Positions 1-5,925 of a stretch of DNA of 7,847 nucleotides are shown in pieces; the first letter of the stretch is position 1; each line of letters begins with the position of its first letter. Location of the stretch: contig JAAZDZ010000502.1 in assembly GCA_012512545.1 (NCBI GenBank), positions 1 through 7,847 of the forward strand, in the 5' to 3' direction. This DNA is from Alcaligenaceae bacterium (GTDB lineage Bacteria > Pseudomonadota > Gammaproteobacteria > Burkholderiales > Burkholderiaceae_B). Under the pieces are notes generated by a model, which saw only the letters and a program-made list of their open reading frames with translations, was not told the origin of the DNA and made no database searches. Position numbers and translations under genes: made by a program.

Positions 1-140
1 AGGTGTCCATCGTGGAACCAGAATTCTTCGCTGTCATAGTGGAACAGTTCAACCAAACCGATACGCAACGGTTGCCAGCGCTCGCGTTGAGGTTCGGGCA
101 GAGCAGGCAGGGCTGGTGTTGGCAGCGGCACGTCTGTCAT
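1..140 (-). CDS. jetC: JetC, SMC-like ATPase of type II Wadjet (N-terminus only, cut by window edge)
   Basis: Only the first 46 codons are present; the gene runs off the left edge. By analogy with type I Wadjet, JetC is the SMC-type motor that extrudes and recognises closed circular plasmid DNA. The translation starts MTDVPLPTPALPALPEPQRE. The following stretch, RWQPLRIGLVELFHYDSEEF and then WFHDGHL, matches what I recall of the TIGR02680 N-terminus, where it comes just before the Walker A loop; that loop would lie past position 1. The ATG (140-138) overlaps the jetB TGA (139-137) as ATGA, so translation is probably coupled. An AGGA lies about 9-10 bases upstream of the ATG, inside jetB. The full protein is expected to exceed 1,200 residues, with jetD (Toprim-like nuclease, TIGR02679) nearby. 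Family assignment relies on motif memory plus the two preceding jet genes. Confidence 0.85.
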   Translation of the reverse strand, partial: MTDVPLPTPALPALPEPQRERWQPLRIGLVELFHYDSEEFWFHDGH

Positions 141-1402
141 AGAAGAGAGTCCTGTAAAGACAGTGTATCGGCGTTGCGTATTCGTACCTCGGCCCGGCCC
201 AGCGAAAAGCGGGCAATGGCTGGCAGGGGGAGCACGCCATCAGCCTCGCGGGCAACCAGGCTCAGGCGGTACAGACGATCAAGCGTGAGTCCGGCCAGCT
301 CCTTCTCTGCGCCAGGTGCCCGAGCGGATTTACGCCAGTAGCGGCCATAGCGCTCAACTGCATCGCGCAGGAAATCGGCGATATCGGACTCGGCAATACG
401 CTCAGGTTCGCCCGTTTCGCGCAGACGTTGGGCGAGAAATCCGGCGACCAGCAGCGTGGCATGCGCCTCGGTACCCTCGGCTGGCATGGACACATCGGTC
501 AGGCGTCCGGCTTCATCAACCAGCGCCAGCCCTTCCGCGCGTTGTTCCGCAATCAGCCCGCTGGCCTCACACAGACGGGCGGCCATGGCGCCCCGTTGGT
601 TGATGAAGTAGGCCTGGGCATCGGCTTCCAGTGACGCGGTATAGACGACCGGGTCGTCAAGCAGGCGCCGGGCCAGATGATGACGCAAAGCATCGCGATG
701 ACCCTGTTCGCTGTCGATCCGGTGTTCGACGGTGAGCGATTGCAGGCGAGACTCTGTGTCCGCTGGCGCCTCTTCGGCACGCCAGGTAGATGGCCCGCGC
801 ACGGCGGCCAGCATGCCTGCCAGCAAGCGCCGGTGGACATCATAGAGGGCATCCGAATGTTGCCAACTGTTTTCGTGAACGAAGTTGCCTTCCTCGCCGG
901 CGACCCGTTCCAACACGCCATGCTCCAACAGCGTGCGACAAACCGCTACCAGTTCCCGACGTTCCTGCGCTGTGCGCAGGGTAAATGCAAAACCGCTGCC
1001 GGCCAACGCGGGATCGCTTGCCTGCTGCATGATCCGGTCGCCAAGCAGTTTCAGCGTAATCTGTGGATCGGATCGTTCCAGTACCGCACAGGCCAGGCAC
1101 AGCAGCGTATAGCGGCGCCGGTCGTAGCCTGCCAAGCCACGAGTGGAATCAGTGAGATCCGCTGGCCGCTTGAACAGGCGGGCCCCTTCACGATCCACGT
1201 GCAACGGCCAACCCGTTTCTCGTGCGAACCATTCGCGCAACCGCTCAGACTGGCGGCGCACAGCGGGGAAATCGTCCTGATCGGCAGCCATCAGCGGGCA
1301 CATCAACAAGGCGCGCAATCCACGCTGAAACTCATCCTGTTGCTGTGTGCGCTGCAGCTCTCCAAGCCGCCGCGCCTGTTTGTAAAGTGGCTGAGAGCTC
1401 AT
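137..1402 (-). CDS. jetB: JetB, DUF2398/TIGR02678 subunit of type II Wadjet
   Basis: This 421-residue protein is, by analogy with type I Wadjet and MksE/MukE, the KITE-like subunit that bridges the kleisin (JetA) and the SMC motor (JetC) in the cytoplasm. That role is inferred from the characterised type I system. The family call rests on the conserved N-terminal third. Residues about 75-81 read ARLFKRP, followed by an acidic stretch with TR. Residues about 94-110 read DRRRYTLLCLACAVLER, then SD, which I recognise as the DUF2398 hallmark. Length is normal (family about 380-430). The ATG overlaps the jetA stop as ATGA, and a good Shine-Dalgarno (AGGAG, 5 bases before the ATG) lies inside the end of jetA. 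Its own stop overlaps the jetC start. There is no signal peptide or membrane segment. The frame is intact. Confidence 0.9.
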   Translation of the reverse strand: MSSQPLYKQARRLGELQRTQQQDEFQRGLRALLMCPLMAADQDDFPAVRRQSERLREWFARETGWPLHVDREGARLFKRPADLTDSTRGLAGYDRRRYTLLCLACAVLERSDPQITLKLLGDRIMQQASDPALAGSGFAFTLRTAQERRELVAVCRTLLEHGVLERVAGEEGNFVHENSWQHSDALYDVHRRLLAGMLAAVRGPSTWRAEEAPADTESRLQSLTVEHRIDSEQGHRDALRHHLARRLLDDPVVYTASLEADAQAYFINQRGAMAARLCEASGLIAEQRAEGLALVDEAGRLTDVSMPAEGTEAHATLLVAGFLAQRLRETGEPERIAESDIADFLRDAVERYGRYWRKSARAPGAEKELAGLTLDRLYRLSLVAREADGVLPLPAIARFSLGRAEVRIRNADTLSLQDSLL

Positions 1403-2937
1403 GTGGACTCCTGCGCCAGACGGATGGTCAGCAGATGATCACGACCGGAAAAAGTGCCCTTCGGCGTGTGGATGTGAGCCCGGCTATCCGCGGCCAGGGG
1501 TTCAAGACGAAGGTGCAGCAGGCCATCGCCGGTGCGGCGCTCGACGGCCTGTTCAGGGTCGGCTTGTTCAGCCAGTGCTTCGCCCAGCAAACTGAGAAAC
1601 AGACTGAAGGCGTGGTGATCAAGTTCCCCCAGCTCCGACAGCCGTACAGGACGGCCTTGGGCCAGGCGCCGACGCGCCGCCTCCACCTGACGCGATTCTT
1701 CAGCCAGTTGCAGAGCCATTCTGGCGCGATCATCGCTGCGATCGCGCACCCGGGGCAGCGGGCCTCGCGGTGCCGCCTCGCCATATTCGCGCAGTCGCGG
1801 GTTGATGGTCAGCGGCGGAGCCTCCAGCCAGGAAGTGCTGGCCGACACTTCTTCTTCCGTCTGAACGTCAAGGGAAAAATGCCGGGCCGGATGCAGGGCG
1901 AAGGCGGCACGGGCCAAACGATGAGCATCTTCGGTGCTGTCGCACTCGGCAAACCATTGTGCCAGTACGCGGAAATCCGCTGAGCGGTCGCTGCGCCCGC
2001 TACGACGCTCATTGACGGCAGCGATGGCATTCAGCAGTTGAGGAATGGCCGCCCGCGCCCGCCCACGGAGCAGTTCGGCCTGTGGTGGGGTGTTACCGGT
2101 AGACAGAAACCAGCCTCGCAAGCCTTTCCAGCGTTCGCGCCAGGACTCCTGGCGCTGGAGGGTTTCATCAAGCTGTTCACTGGCATCACCCGGTGCGGCA
2201 TCACGGACCTCGCGCTCGGCGACAAGCAGCAGTACCGGGTCGATACGGCTCGACAGGTCATCAAGGGTGCGGGCGATGCTGTTGGAACGGCGGATCAGAT
2301 CACCGATGAAGCGTTCCAGGTATTCGATCAGGCGCCGCTTGTAGCTCACCACTGTGTTGGCGTCTGCCTGTTGCAGCTCCAGATTACGGGCGACACCCGC
2401 CATGAAGGCCTGGGCATTGTCCGCCAGGCTCTCGAAGACACGCACCAGATCGCGCAGAATTTCGTGTGCCTTGGCTACATCCAGGCCAATATTGAGCGTG
2501 TTATCAGCGTCGAGCAACTGCCGCAGTGCCTGCAGACGGCTGTCGATATCTTCCAGCGCAATGCTCTGCAATTCGGCCCGTCGTCGCAGGGTGCGCTGAA
2601 AAGCCGTCAGGCCGGTTTCCAGCGCTTCGCCACCATGAGACAGCCGGTAAAGAAAACGCGCCCGGTAAAAATCACTGAGCGTGGCGACGCGGGCGGTGTC
2701 CGGCTGCGATTCCAGATTGCCCCACTCAGCCAGTTGCGACAGTGCCTGGGTGACTTCCTCCAACCCAGGCATCACCCCCGGCCAGACCGCCTCGGTCAGC
2801 ACTTCGTCCGGGCGAAGTTGCAAGCGGTACTGGCGTTTTGCTGTAGCGAACACCCCCATGATGGCGCGATAGAGCGCGGCCTTGTCCGCGGTAATATGGC
2901 GGAACAAGTCAGTCGAAGAGGCCTCCATGACGTTCAT
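1399..2937 (-). CDS. jetA: JetA, DUF2397/TIGR02677 subunit of type II Wadjet
   Basis: This protein has about 512 residues and is the kleisin-like subunit expected to close the JetC SMC ring. The role comes from type I Wadjet (JetA, MksF-like); it is not read from this sequence. The N-terminus LFRHITADKAALYRAIMGVF, followed by a short linker and LRPDEV, is typical of DUF2397. The centre (roughly residues 90-280) is rich in long amphipathic helices with leucine and arginine, as expected for a kleisin/coiled-coil binder. I chose the ATG at 2937 because it overlaps the TGA of the upstream remnant as ATGA, the same junction seen at jetA/jetB and jetB/jetC. An in-frame GTG at 2946 adds three residues. 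A downstream ATG at 2928 (MEASSTDLFRH) has a GGA 9 bases upstream and is a real alternative. The reading frame is intact to the ATGA overlap with jetB. Confidence 0.88.
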   Translation of the reverse strand: MNVMEASSTDLFRHITADKAALYRAIMGVFATAKRQYRLQLRPDEVLTEAVWPGVMPGLEEVTQALSQLAEWGNLESQPDTARVATLSDFYRARFLYRLSHGGEALETGLTAFQRTLRRRAELQSIALEDIDSRLQALRQLLDADNTLNIGLDVAKAHEILRDLVRVFESLADNAQAFMAGVARNLELQQADANTVVSYKRRLIEYLERFIGDLIRRSNSIARTLDDLSSRIDPVLLLVAEREVRDAAPGDASEQLDETLQRQESWRERWKGLRGWFLSTGNTPPQAELLRGRARAAIPQLLNAIAAVNERRSGRSDRSADFRVLAQWFAECDSTEDAHRLARAAFALHPARHFSLDVQTEEEVSASTSWLEAPPLTINPRLREYGEAAPRGPLPRVRDRSDDRARMALQLAEESRQVEAARRRLAQGRPVRLSELGELDHHAFSLFLSLLGEALAEQADPEQAVERRTGDGLLHLRLEPLAADSRAHIHTPKGTFSGRDHLLTIRLAQEST

Positions 2938-3092
2938 TCCGTCCACAGCCCCGCTTGAATCAGCCGCCGCAGCGCCAACAGCCGACCCGACGCCAGGGTT
3001 CCGAAGGCTCGCCAGGTACCCTTGAATTCATCAATGCGACTGATCAGACTCGGATTTTCCGGGGTGATCTGAAGTGAAGTGGTTTGGATCAT
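2934..3092 (-). pseudogene. Fic-family N-terminal remnant fused to the jetA start
   Basis: This 52-codon frame begins ATG ATC CAA ACC and ends TGG ACG GAA TGA. Residues about 9-42 (ITPENPSLISRIDEFKGTWR, then AFGTLASGRLLALRR) closely resemble the beginning of a common class of Fic-family AMP-transferases. That class has the pattern ITPELL-LI-EIDEFKGAWRALG-LAPERLSALRRVATIESIGSSTRIEG as I remember it. The similarity stops exactly after ALRR: the inhibitory S/T-xxxE(G/N) motif and the catalytic HPFxxGNGR motif are absent. The frame ends in LIQAGLWTE, which could be the last residues of the same protein after an internal deletion. There is no Shine-Dalgarno before the ATG. It is therefore probably a decayed neighbour or insertion scar. 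It could instead be a retained leader peptide coupling translation into jetA. The Fic identification is from memory and needs a search. Confidence 0.6.
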
Positions 3093-3199
3093 GGGCGAAT
3101 ACTATACATTCACCTCGCCATTAACACACCCGTTTACACTTATTCATGTGCTGACCCGACCTTACCGTAAAAAGATCAGGTCTGTGCTTGGGCGCGTGG
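3093..3199 (-). promoter_or_regulatory. Intergenic region upstream of the Wadjet operon
   Basis: These 107 bases separate the haemoglobin fusion gene from the Fic remnant and jet genes, all on the minus strand, so the jet promoter should lie here or further upstream. The only recognisable element is TATAGT (3106 to 3101), a five-of-six match to a -10 box, with no convincing -35 at 16-18 bases. It would place transcription start almost on the remnant's ATG. No hairpin followed by a T-run is visible, so read-through from the haemoglobin gene into the Wadjet operon cannot be excluded. Confidence 0.25.
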
Positions 3200-3886
3200 T
3201 CACCCCTCCCTCCGCCAGAACTCCACCTGAAAGCTTCCCGGCACGCCGAATTCCACATGGTGCGGAACTTCAGGTTCTATCACCACCGACTTGCCGGAAG
3301 AAACCACCGCTTGCGCATGCGGGGGTTCGTCCACGAAGTACTGCACAATGCCGCTGTGCACACGCAGTACGCCCCATGTGCCCGCCTTGGTGGTGTGCGC
3401 ACTCTTCAGTTTTTCAGGCAGGTTCTCCGGCGTAAAGACAGGCGATTCGCCATAGCGCACCAGGCCCGGCGGCAGTTCGAACGGCGGCGTGGGGATATTT
3501 GCCTGGGTCTGGTACATCTCCCATAGCTTGGCGGCGACGCGCTGGGCCATGGGGTCGACAATCTGTTTCAGGGCAGGCACGCCAAGGTCTGCCGTCGTCT
3601 GGTGGAATATCGCCAGCCAGCGTTCGAACAAGGGCCAGCTCAGGCCCGGCAACGCAACGTGGCGCGGCAGGGGTGCGCCCTTGAAACGGCGGGTGCGCAG
3701 CACCAGCGCCGACCAGAAGTCCGCCTGCATGTCGAAGTGGGCATCCCAATCAGCAACGTGTTTCTCGAAAATCGGCCCCAGCTCAGCATCTTTCCTGACC
3801 CGCCCATAGAAGGTTTCCACCAATAAACGGATTTCTTCTTCAGAACAGAGAGGCGTGGATGGCGCTGGCGCGACTTGGGCTGACAT
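3200..3886 (-). CDS. Group III truncated haemoglobin fused to a DUF1971 (YeaR/TehB-like) domain
   Basis: A 228-residue soluble protein with two domains. Residues about 15-130 are a group III truncated haemoglobin. Tyr27 (FYGRV, B10), His50 (WDAHF, E7), His76 (PLPRHVALPG, proximal F8) and Trp90 (RWLAIF, G8) match the key residues of Campylobacter Ctb, so haem binding is likely. Residues about 146-226 match DUF1971, a cupin-like domain found in YeaR and at the N-terminus of some TehB proteins. Its typical AHTTKAGTWG core is at 163-172, with EPEVPHHVE at 204-212. An FTPE linker joins the domains, and a single frame spans both. Group III globins bind O2 and NO, and E. coli yeaR responds to nitrate/NO, so a role in handling NO or related stress fits. 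Biochemical activity is unknown. The ATG has AGGA about 10 bases upstream. The promoter carries an FNR-type box and a Fur-like element. Confidence 0.85.
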   Translation of the reverse strand: MSAQVAPAPSTPLCSEEEIRLLVETFYGRVRKDAELGPIFEKHVADWDAHFDMQADFWSALVLRTRRFKGAPLPRHVALPGLSWPLFERWLAIFHQTTADLGVPALKQIVDPMAQRVAAKLWEMYQTQANIPTPPFELPPGLVRYGESPVFTPENLPEKLKSAHTTKAGTWGVLRVHSGIVQYFVDEPPHAQAVVSSGKSVVIEPEVPHHVEFGVPGSFQVEFWRREG

Positions 3887-3904
3887 GGATGAGGGTTCCT
3901 TGTT

Positions 3905-3927
3905 ACCATTGCCGCCATGGCAATGGT
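3905..3927 (-). other. Perfect 9-bp inverted repeat in the haemoglobin 5' leader
   Basis: ACCATTGCC (3905-3913) and GGCAATGGT (3919-3927) form a perfect 9-base-pair stem with a 5-base loop. The element lies inside the predicted 54-base leader of the haemoglobin gene, about 20 bases upstream of its ATG. It is not followed by a T-run, so it is not an intrinsic terminator. It may be an mRNA hairpin (stability or translation control) or the operator of an unidentified dimeric repressor. The symmetry is seen directly; the role is unknown. Confidence 0.55.
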
Positions 3928-3933
3928 TGAAAT

Positions 3934-3952
3934 ATAAATGAGAACGATTATG
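3934..3952 (-). promoter_or_regulatory. Haemoglobin gene -10 region overlapped by a Fur-like box
   Basis: On the minus strand the stretch CATAATCGTTCTCATTTAT contains CATAAT (3952 to 3947), a five-of-six match to the sigma70 -10 box. This predicts transcription start near 3940-3941. The same stretch matches the 19-base Fur consensus GATAATGATAATCATTATC at 11 positions. It shares 14 of 15 bases (ATAATnGTTCTCATT) with the promoter of the ABC operon. A repressor bound here would cover the -10 box and start site. The Fur assignment is an inference from the consensus. Confidence 0.5.
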
Positions 3953-3975
3953 TATCTCGTTTTAACCTCAACCAA

Positions 3976-3989
3976 ATGACTTAAGTCAA
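3976..3989 (-). promoter_or_regulatory. FNR/DNR-type box upstream of the haemoglobin fusion
   Basis: TTGACTTAAGTCAT on the minus strand is a near-perfect palindrome (TGACTTAAGTCA is exact) and fits the FNR/DNR family consensus TTGAY-N4-RTCAA at all but the last base. Its centre (3982.5) lies 41-42 bases upstream of the start predicted from the CATAAT -10 box, the standard class II activator position. No -35 hexamer is needed. The divergent copy at 4807-4820 and the adjacent DNR-like regulator gene suggest that this regulator acts here. Confidence 0.75.
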
Positions 3990-4011
3990 TCCGCAGACCC
4001 CACCATTATTT

Positions 4012-4722
4012 TCAGAAGCTGCGTTGCGCGGCACTCGCCAATTCCTCAAGGCGCGCCTTGTCGCGCAATTCCCACTCGTTGCGCCGTCCTGCCACATACC
4101 CTCTTGCCTGCCAGTCGGTCAGCAATCGGCTCAGCGTTTCCGCCCTTACGCCCAGGTGAGTCGCAAGCTGGCGTTGCGACAAAGGCAGGTGAACCCTGTT
4201 CTCAGAACACGCCTCCAGGCCCAGCAGATAATTGGCCAGGCGCTCGGCGGCTGTACTGGACGCAAACCAGTCCACCTTGTTCACCTGCACATAGATGGTC
4301 TGGCTGAGCAGATTCAGCATCTGCATGGCCAGGTCAGGAAAGCTGCGGCAGGCGGCAAGCAGCTTGTCGCGCCTGAGCCGGTAGAGCCGCGCCGGAGTGC
4401 GTGCCCGGACACACATGGGGTAGCGGCCATGGGGCATGAACATGGCTGCTTCCGCCACTGTCTTTCCAGCGCCGAACACAAAGAAGACACGCTCCTCGCC
4501 GCTGAGGGAATATCGCAGCACATCAACTTCACCGTCCGCCACCAGAAAGTACGCCAAGGCTGCATCTCCTTCGCGAAAAACGCTATCTCCCGGCTCATAA
4601 GCCTGCAATATCGCCCCCTCGCACAGCAGATTCAAAGCGGCAGGGTCCAGCCCTTGAAACGGACGAACCCGCGCCAGCGCCGCCAACAGCGGCACACCCT
4701 GCTGATCAGCTACGGGCTCCAT
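4012..4722 (-). CDS. DNR-like Crp/Fnr-family transcription regulator
   Basis: This 236-residue cytoplasmic regulator has a cyclic-nucleotide-type beta-roll at about residues 12-120, a dimer helix at about 128-158 and a C-terminal helix-turn-helix at about 180-215. The beta-roll motif VAEAAMFMPHGRY resembles the corresponding AEAMMFMD segment I recall from Pseudomonas DNR, the NO-responsive haem-binding regulator. The recognition helix RAETLSRLL (about 193-201) has the Glu-x-x-Ser-Arg arrangement used by FNR to read TTGA half-sites, matching the boxes beside the gene. FNR's N-terminal cysteine cluster is absent, which argues against a [4Fe-4S] oxygen sensor and towards a DNR/NnrR-type sensor. 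I chose the ATG at 4722 because GGAGGG lies 6 bases upstream. An in-frame GTG at 4758 would add 12 residues. It is divergent from the ABC operon and upstream of the haemoglobin gene. The exact ligand is not readable. Confidence 0.88.
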   Translation of the reverse strand: MEPVADQQGVPLLAALARVRPFQGLDPAALNLLCEGAILQAYEPGDSVFREGDAALAYFLVADGEVDVLRYSLSGEERVFFVFGAGKTVAEAAMFMPHGRYPMCVRARTPARLYRLRRDKLLAACRSFPDLAMQMLNLLSQTIYVQVNKVDWFASSTAAERLANYLLGLEACSENRVHLPLSQRQLATHLGVRAETLSRLLTDWQARGYVAGRRNEWELRDKARLEELASAAQRSF

Positions 4723-4806
4723 TCCCCACCCTCCCTGCTCTTTCCCATCCCCAACCACATAACGCCAACTCCTGATTCAAGGCTTTTCCTCCGCGCGCAA
4801 GGCAAA

Positions 4807-4820
4807 TTGACTTTTGTCAT
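4807..4820 (+). promoter_or_regulatory. FNR/DNR-type box in the regulator/ABC divergent promoter
   Basis: TTGACTTTTGTCAT has both half-sites of the box found upstream of the haemoglobin gene (TTGAC-N4-GTCAT). It lies 60 bases before the substrate-binding protein ATG and 85 bases before the regulator ATG on the other strand. With CAGAAT (4844-4849) as the -10 box, its centre would be at about -41.5 to -42.5 for the ABC operon, a class II arrangement. Being nearly symmetric, it may also serve autoregulation of the divergent regulator gene. Confidence 0.7.
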
Positions 4821-4843
4821 TGGCATGCGCACCTGCTCAATAA

Positions 4844-4875
4844 CAGAATACGGCCTGATAATAGTTCTCATTCTT
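4844..4875 (+). promoter_or_regulatory. ABC operon promoter with Fur-like box
   Basis: Two candidate -10 hexamers are visible: CAGAAT (4844-4849, four of six), correctly spaced from the FNR-type box, and GATAAT (4857-4862, five of six), which is closer to the gene. The stretch GATAATAGTTCTCATTCTT (4857-4875) matches the 19-base Fur consensus at 13 positions. It contains the 15-base element shared with the haemoglobin promoter. It sits over the likely transcription start, a place suited to repression. Which -10 is used, and whether Fur binds, cannot be decided from sequence. Confidence 0.5.
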
Positions 4876-4879
4876 ACAT

Positions 4880-5923
4880 ATGTTCAAGATCACTACATAC
4901 TGGCCTCACAAAACCAGCCGTTTCTTCATGGCCATGGGCCTGTGCCTGGCTTGCGGCCTGACGCCCGCCGCCGCGAAAACCGGCAGCGACGCAACGCCCG
5001 GCCACACCAATGACAAACTGCCAAAACTCGTGCTGGCTGGCCCAGCTGCCGTCGTCAGCTACCCTTTGCTGCACATGATTGAGTCCGGCGCGCTCAACGA
5101 CTACGCGGACGAAGTCACCTTCAGGCTCTGGCAAAACAATGATCAATTGCGAGTTCTGCTGACCAAGCATGAAATCGACTACAGCGCCACGCCCAGCAAC
5201 CTGCCTGCCCTGATGAGCAACCGCGGCGACCCGGTGAAGCTGCTGAATATTTCCGTATGGGGCATTCTCTGGCTGGTCAGCAGCGACCCAGCCGTGCATT
5301 CGTTCAAGGATCTGGCCGGAAAGGAATTATTAATGCCCTTCCAGCGCGACCTGCCCGCTGTGCTGCTCGACACCCTGTTGAACACCCAACAGGAAAAAGA
5401 CGGCCTGGCTCCCGTCAAATTCCGTCATACGCGCGACGCCCAGGACGCCATCGCCCTGATGCTTACAGGCAAAGGCGAAAATGTCCTGCTGGTCGAACCG
5501 ACTGCTTCGCTGCTGCTGTGGCGCGCTCAGCAACACCAGGGCCCCGCCCTGCATCGCGGCCAGAGCCTGGAAACCGCCTGGCGCGAACAGTTTCCCGACA
5601 GAGCCGAACTGCCTCAAGCCGGAATCATCGCCAACTCCCGATTCTCGGATAACAACGAACTGAATCAGGCCGTGGAACGCGCCTATGCGGAATCCGCCCG
5701 CTGGTGCAAAAACCATGTTCAATCCTGCGCCGAGCTGGTACATCGCCATATCCCGCAACTGCCTGTCGAGCCTGTCAAGGAAGCCATTGAGCTCACGCGC
5801 CTTGAAAGCCGCTCCGCCACAGAAGCGCGGCCTCAACTGGAAGCGCTCTATGGCCTGGTCGCTGAACGCTACCCCGAGGCAATAGGCGGACAGTTGCCTG
5901 CCGACAGCCTCTACGGGCCCTGA
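4880..5923 (+). CDS. NitT/TauT-type ABC transporter substrate-binding protein
   Basis: This 347-residue periplasmic protein should bind a small solute and deliver it to the permease encoded next. A Sec signal occupies residues about 1-32: basic start with Lys3, Lys11 and Arg14, hydrophobic core FFMAMGLCLACGL, cleavage after TPAAA. The mature part has the layout of the SsuA/TauA/NMT1-like fold: VLAGPAAVVSYPLLHMIESG at 51-70, a first-lobe strand around 78-105 (EVTFRLWQNNDQL, then EIDYSATPSN), and a second lobe with FKDLAGKELLMP (142-153) and LLVEPTASLLL (203-213). The substrate cannot be deduced. No Shine-Dalgarno is visible before the ATG at 4880, but internal ATGs at 4928 and 4934 also lack one and would remove the basic n-region. 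The permease starts 2 bases after the stop. The TonB receptor and Fur-like box downstream and upstream favour a metal chelate or cofactor over taurine or nitrate, but this is inference. Confidence 0.82.
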   Translation: MFKITTYWPHKTSRFFMAMGLCLACGLTPAAAKTGSDATPGHTNDKLPKLVLAGPAAVVSYPLLHMIESGALNDYADEVTFRLWQNNDQLRVLLTKHEIDYSATPSNLPALMSNRGDPVKLLNISVWGILWLVSSDPAVHSFKDLAGKELLMPFQRDLPAVLLDTLLNTQQEKDGLAPVKFRHTRDAQDAIALMLTGKGENVLLVEPTASLLLWRAQQHQGPALHRGQSLETAWREQFPDRAELPQAGIIANSRFSDNNELNQAVERAYAESARWCKNHVQSCAELVHRHIPQLPVEPVKEAIELTRLESRSATEARPQLEALYGLVAERYPEAIGGQLPADSLYGP

Positions 5924-5925
5924 CC

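Noticed and set aside
2038..2958. 306-codon open frame on the plus strand opposite jetA
   Set aside because: It is antisense to a well-recognised jetA frame, has no family motifs, and reflects GC-rich codon bias. The same applies to 677-1438 and 1222-1983 opposite jetB and jetA.
3093..3199. Intrinsic terminator for the haemoglobin gene
   Set aside because: There is a T-run on the minus strand (CTTTTT near 3172) and a weak GACCT/AGGTC pairing, but the stem is only 5 bases with a 15-base loop that contains the T-run, so it is not a terminator hairpin.
4012..4722. True FNR with an oxygen-sensing iron-sulfur cluster
   Set aside because: The N-terminal cysteine cluster of FNR is missing; the few cysteines are scattered, and the core motif looks more like DNR.
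4940..4957. Lipoprotein signal in the substrate-binding protein (LCLAC)
   Set aside because: The position three before the second Cys is itself Cys rather than Leu, Val or Ile, and a standard cleavage site (TPAAA then K) follows; a soluble periplasmic protein is more likely.
4024..5013. 329-codon plus-strand frame running through the regulator and into the binding-protein gene
   Set aside because: It overlaps the regulator antisense, the divergent promoter and the signal-peptide region of the next gene, and has no recognisable domain.
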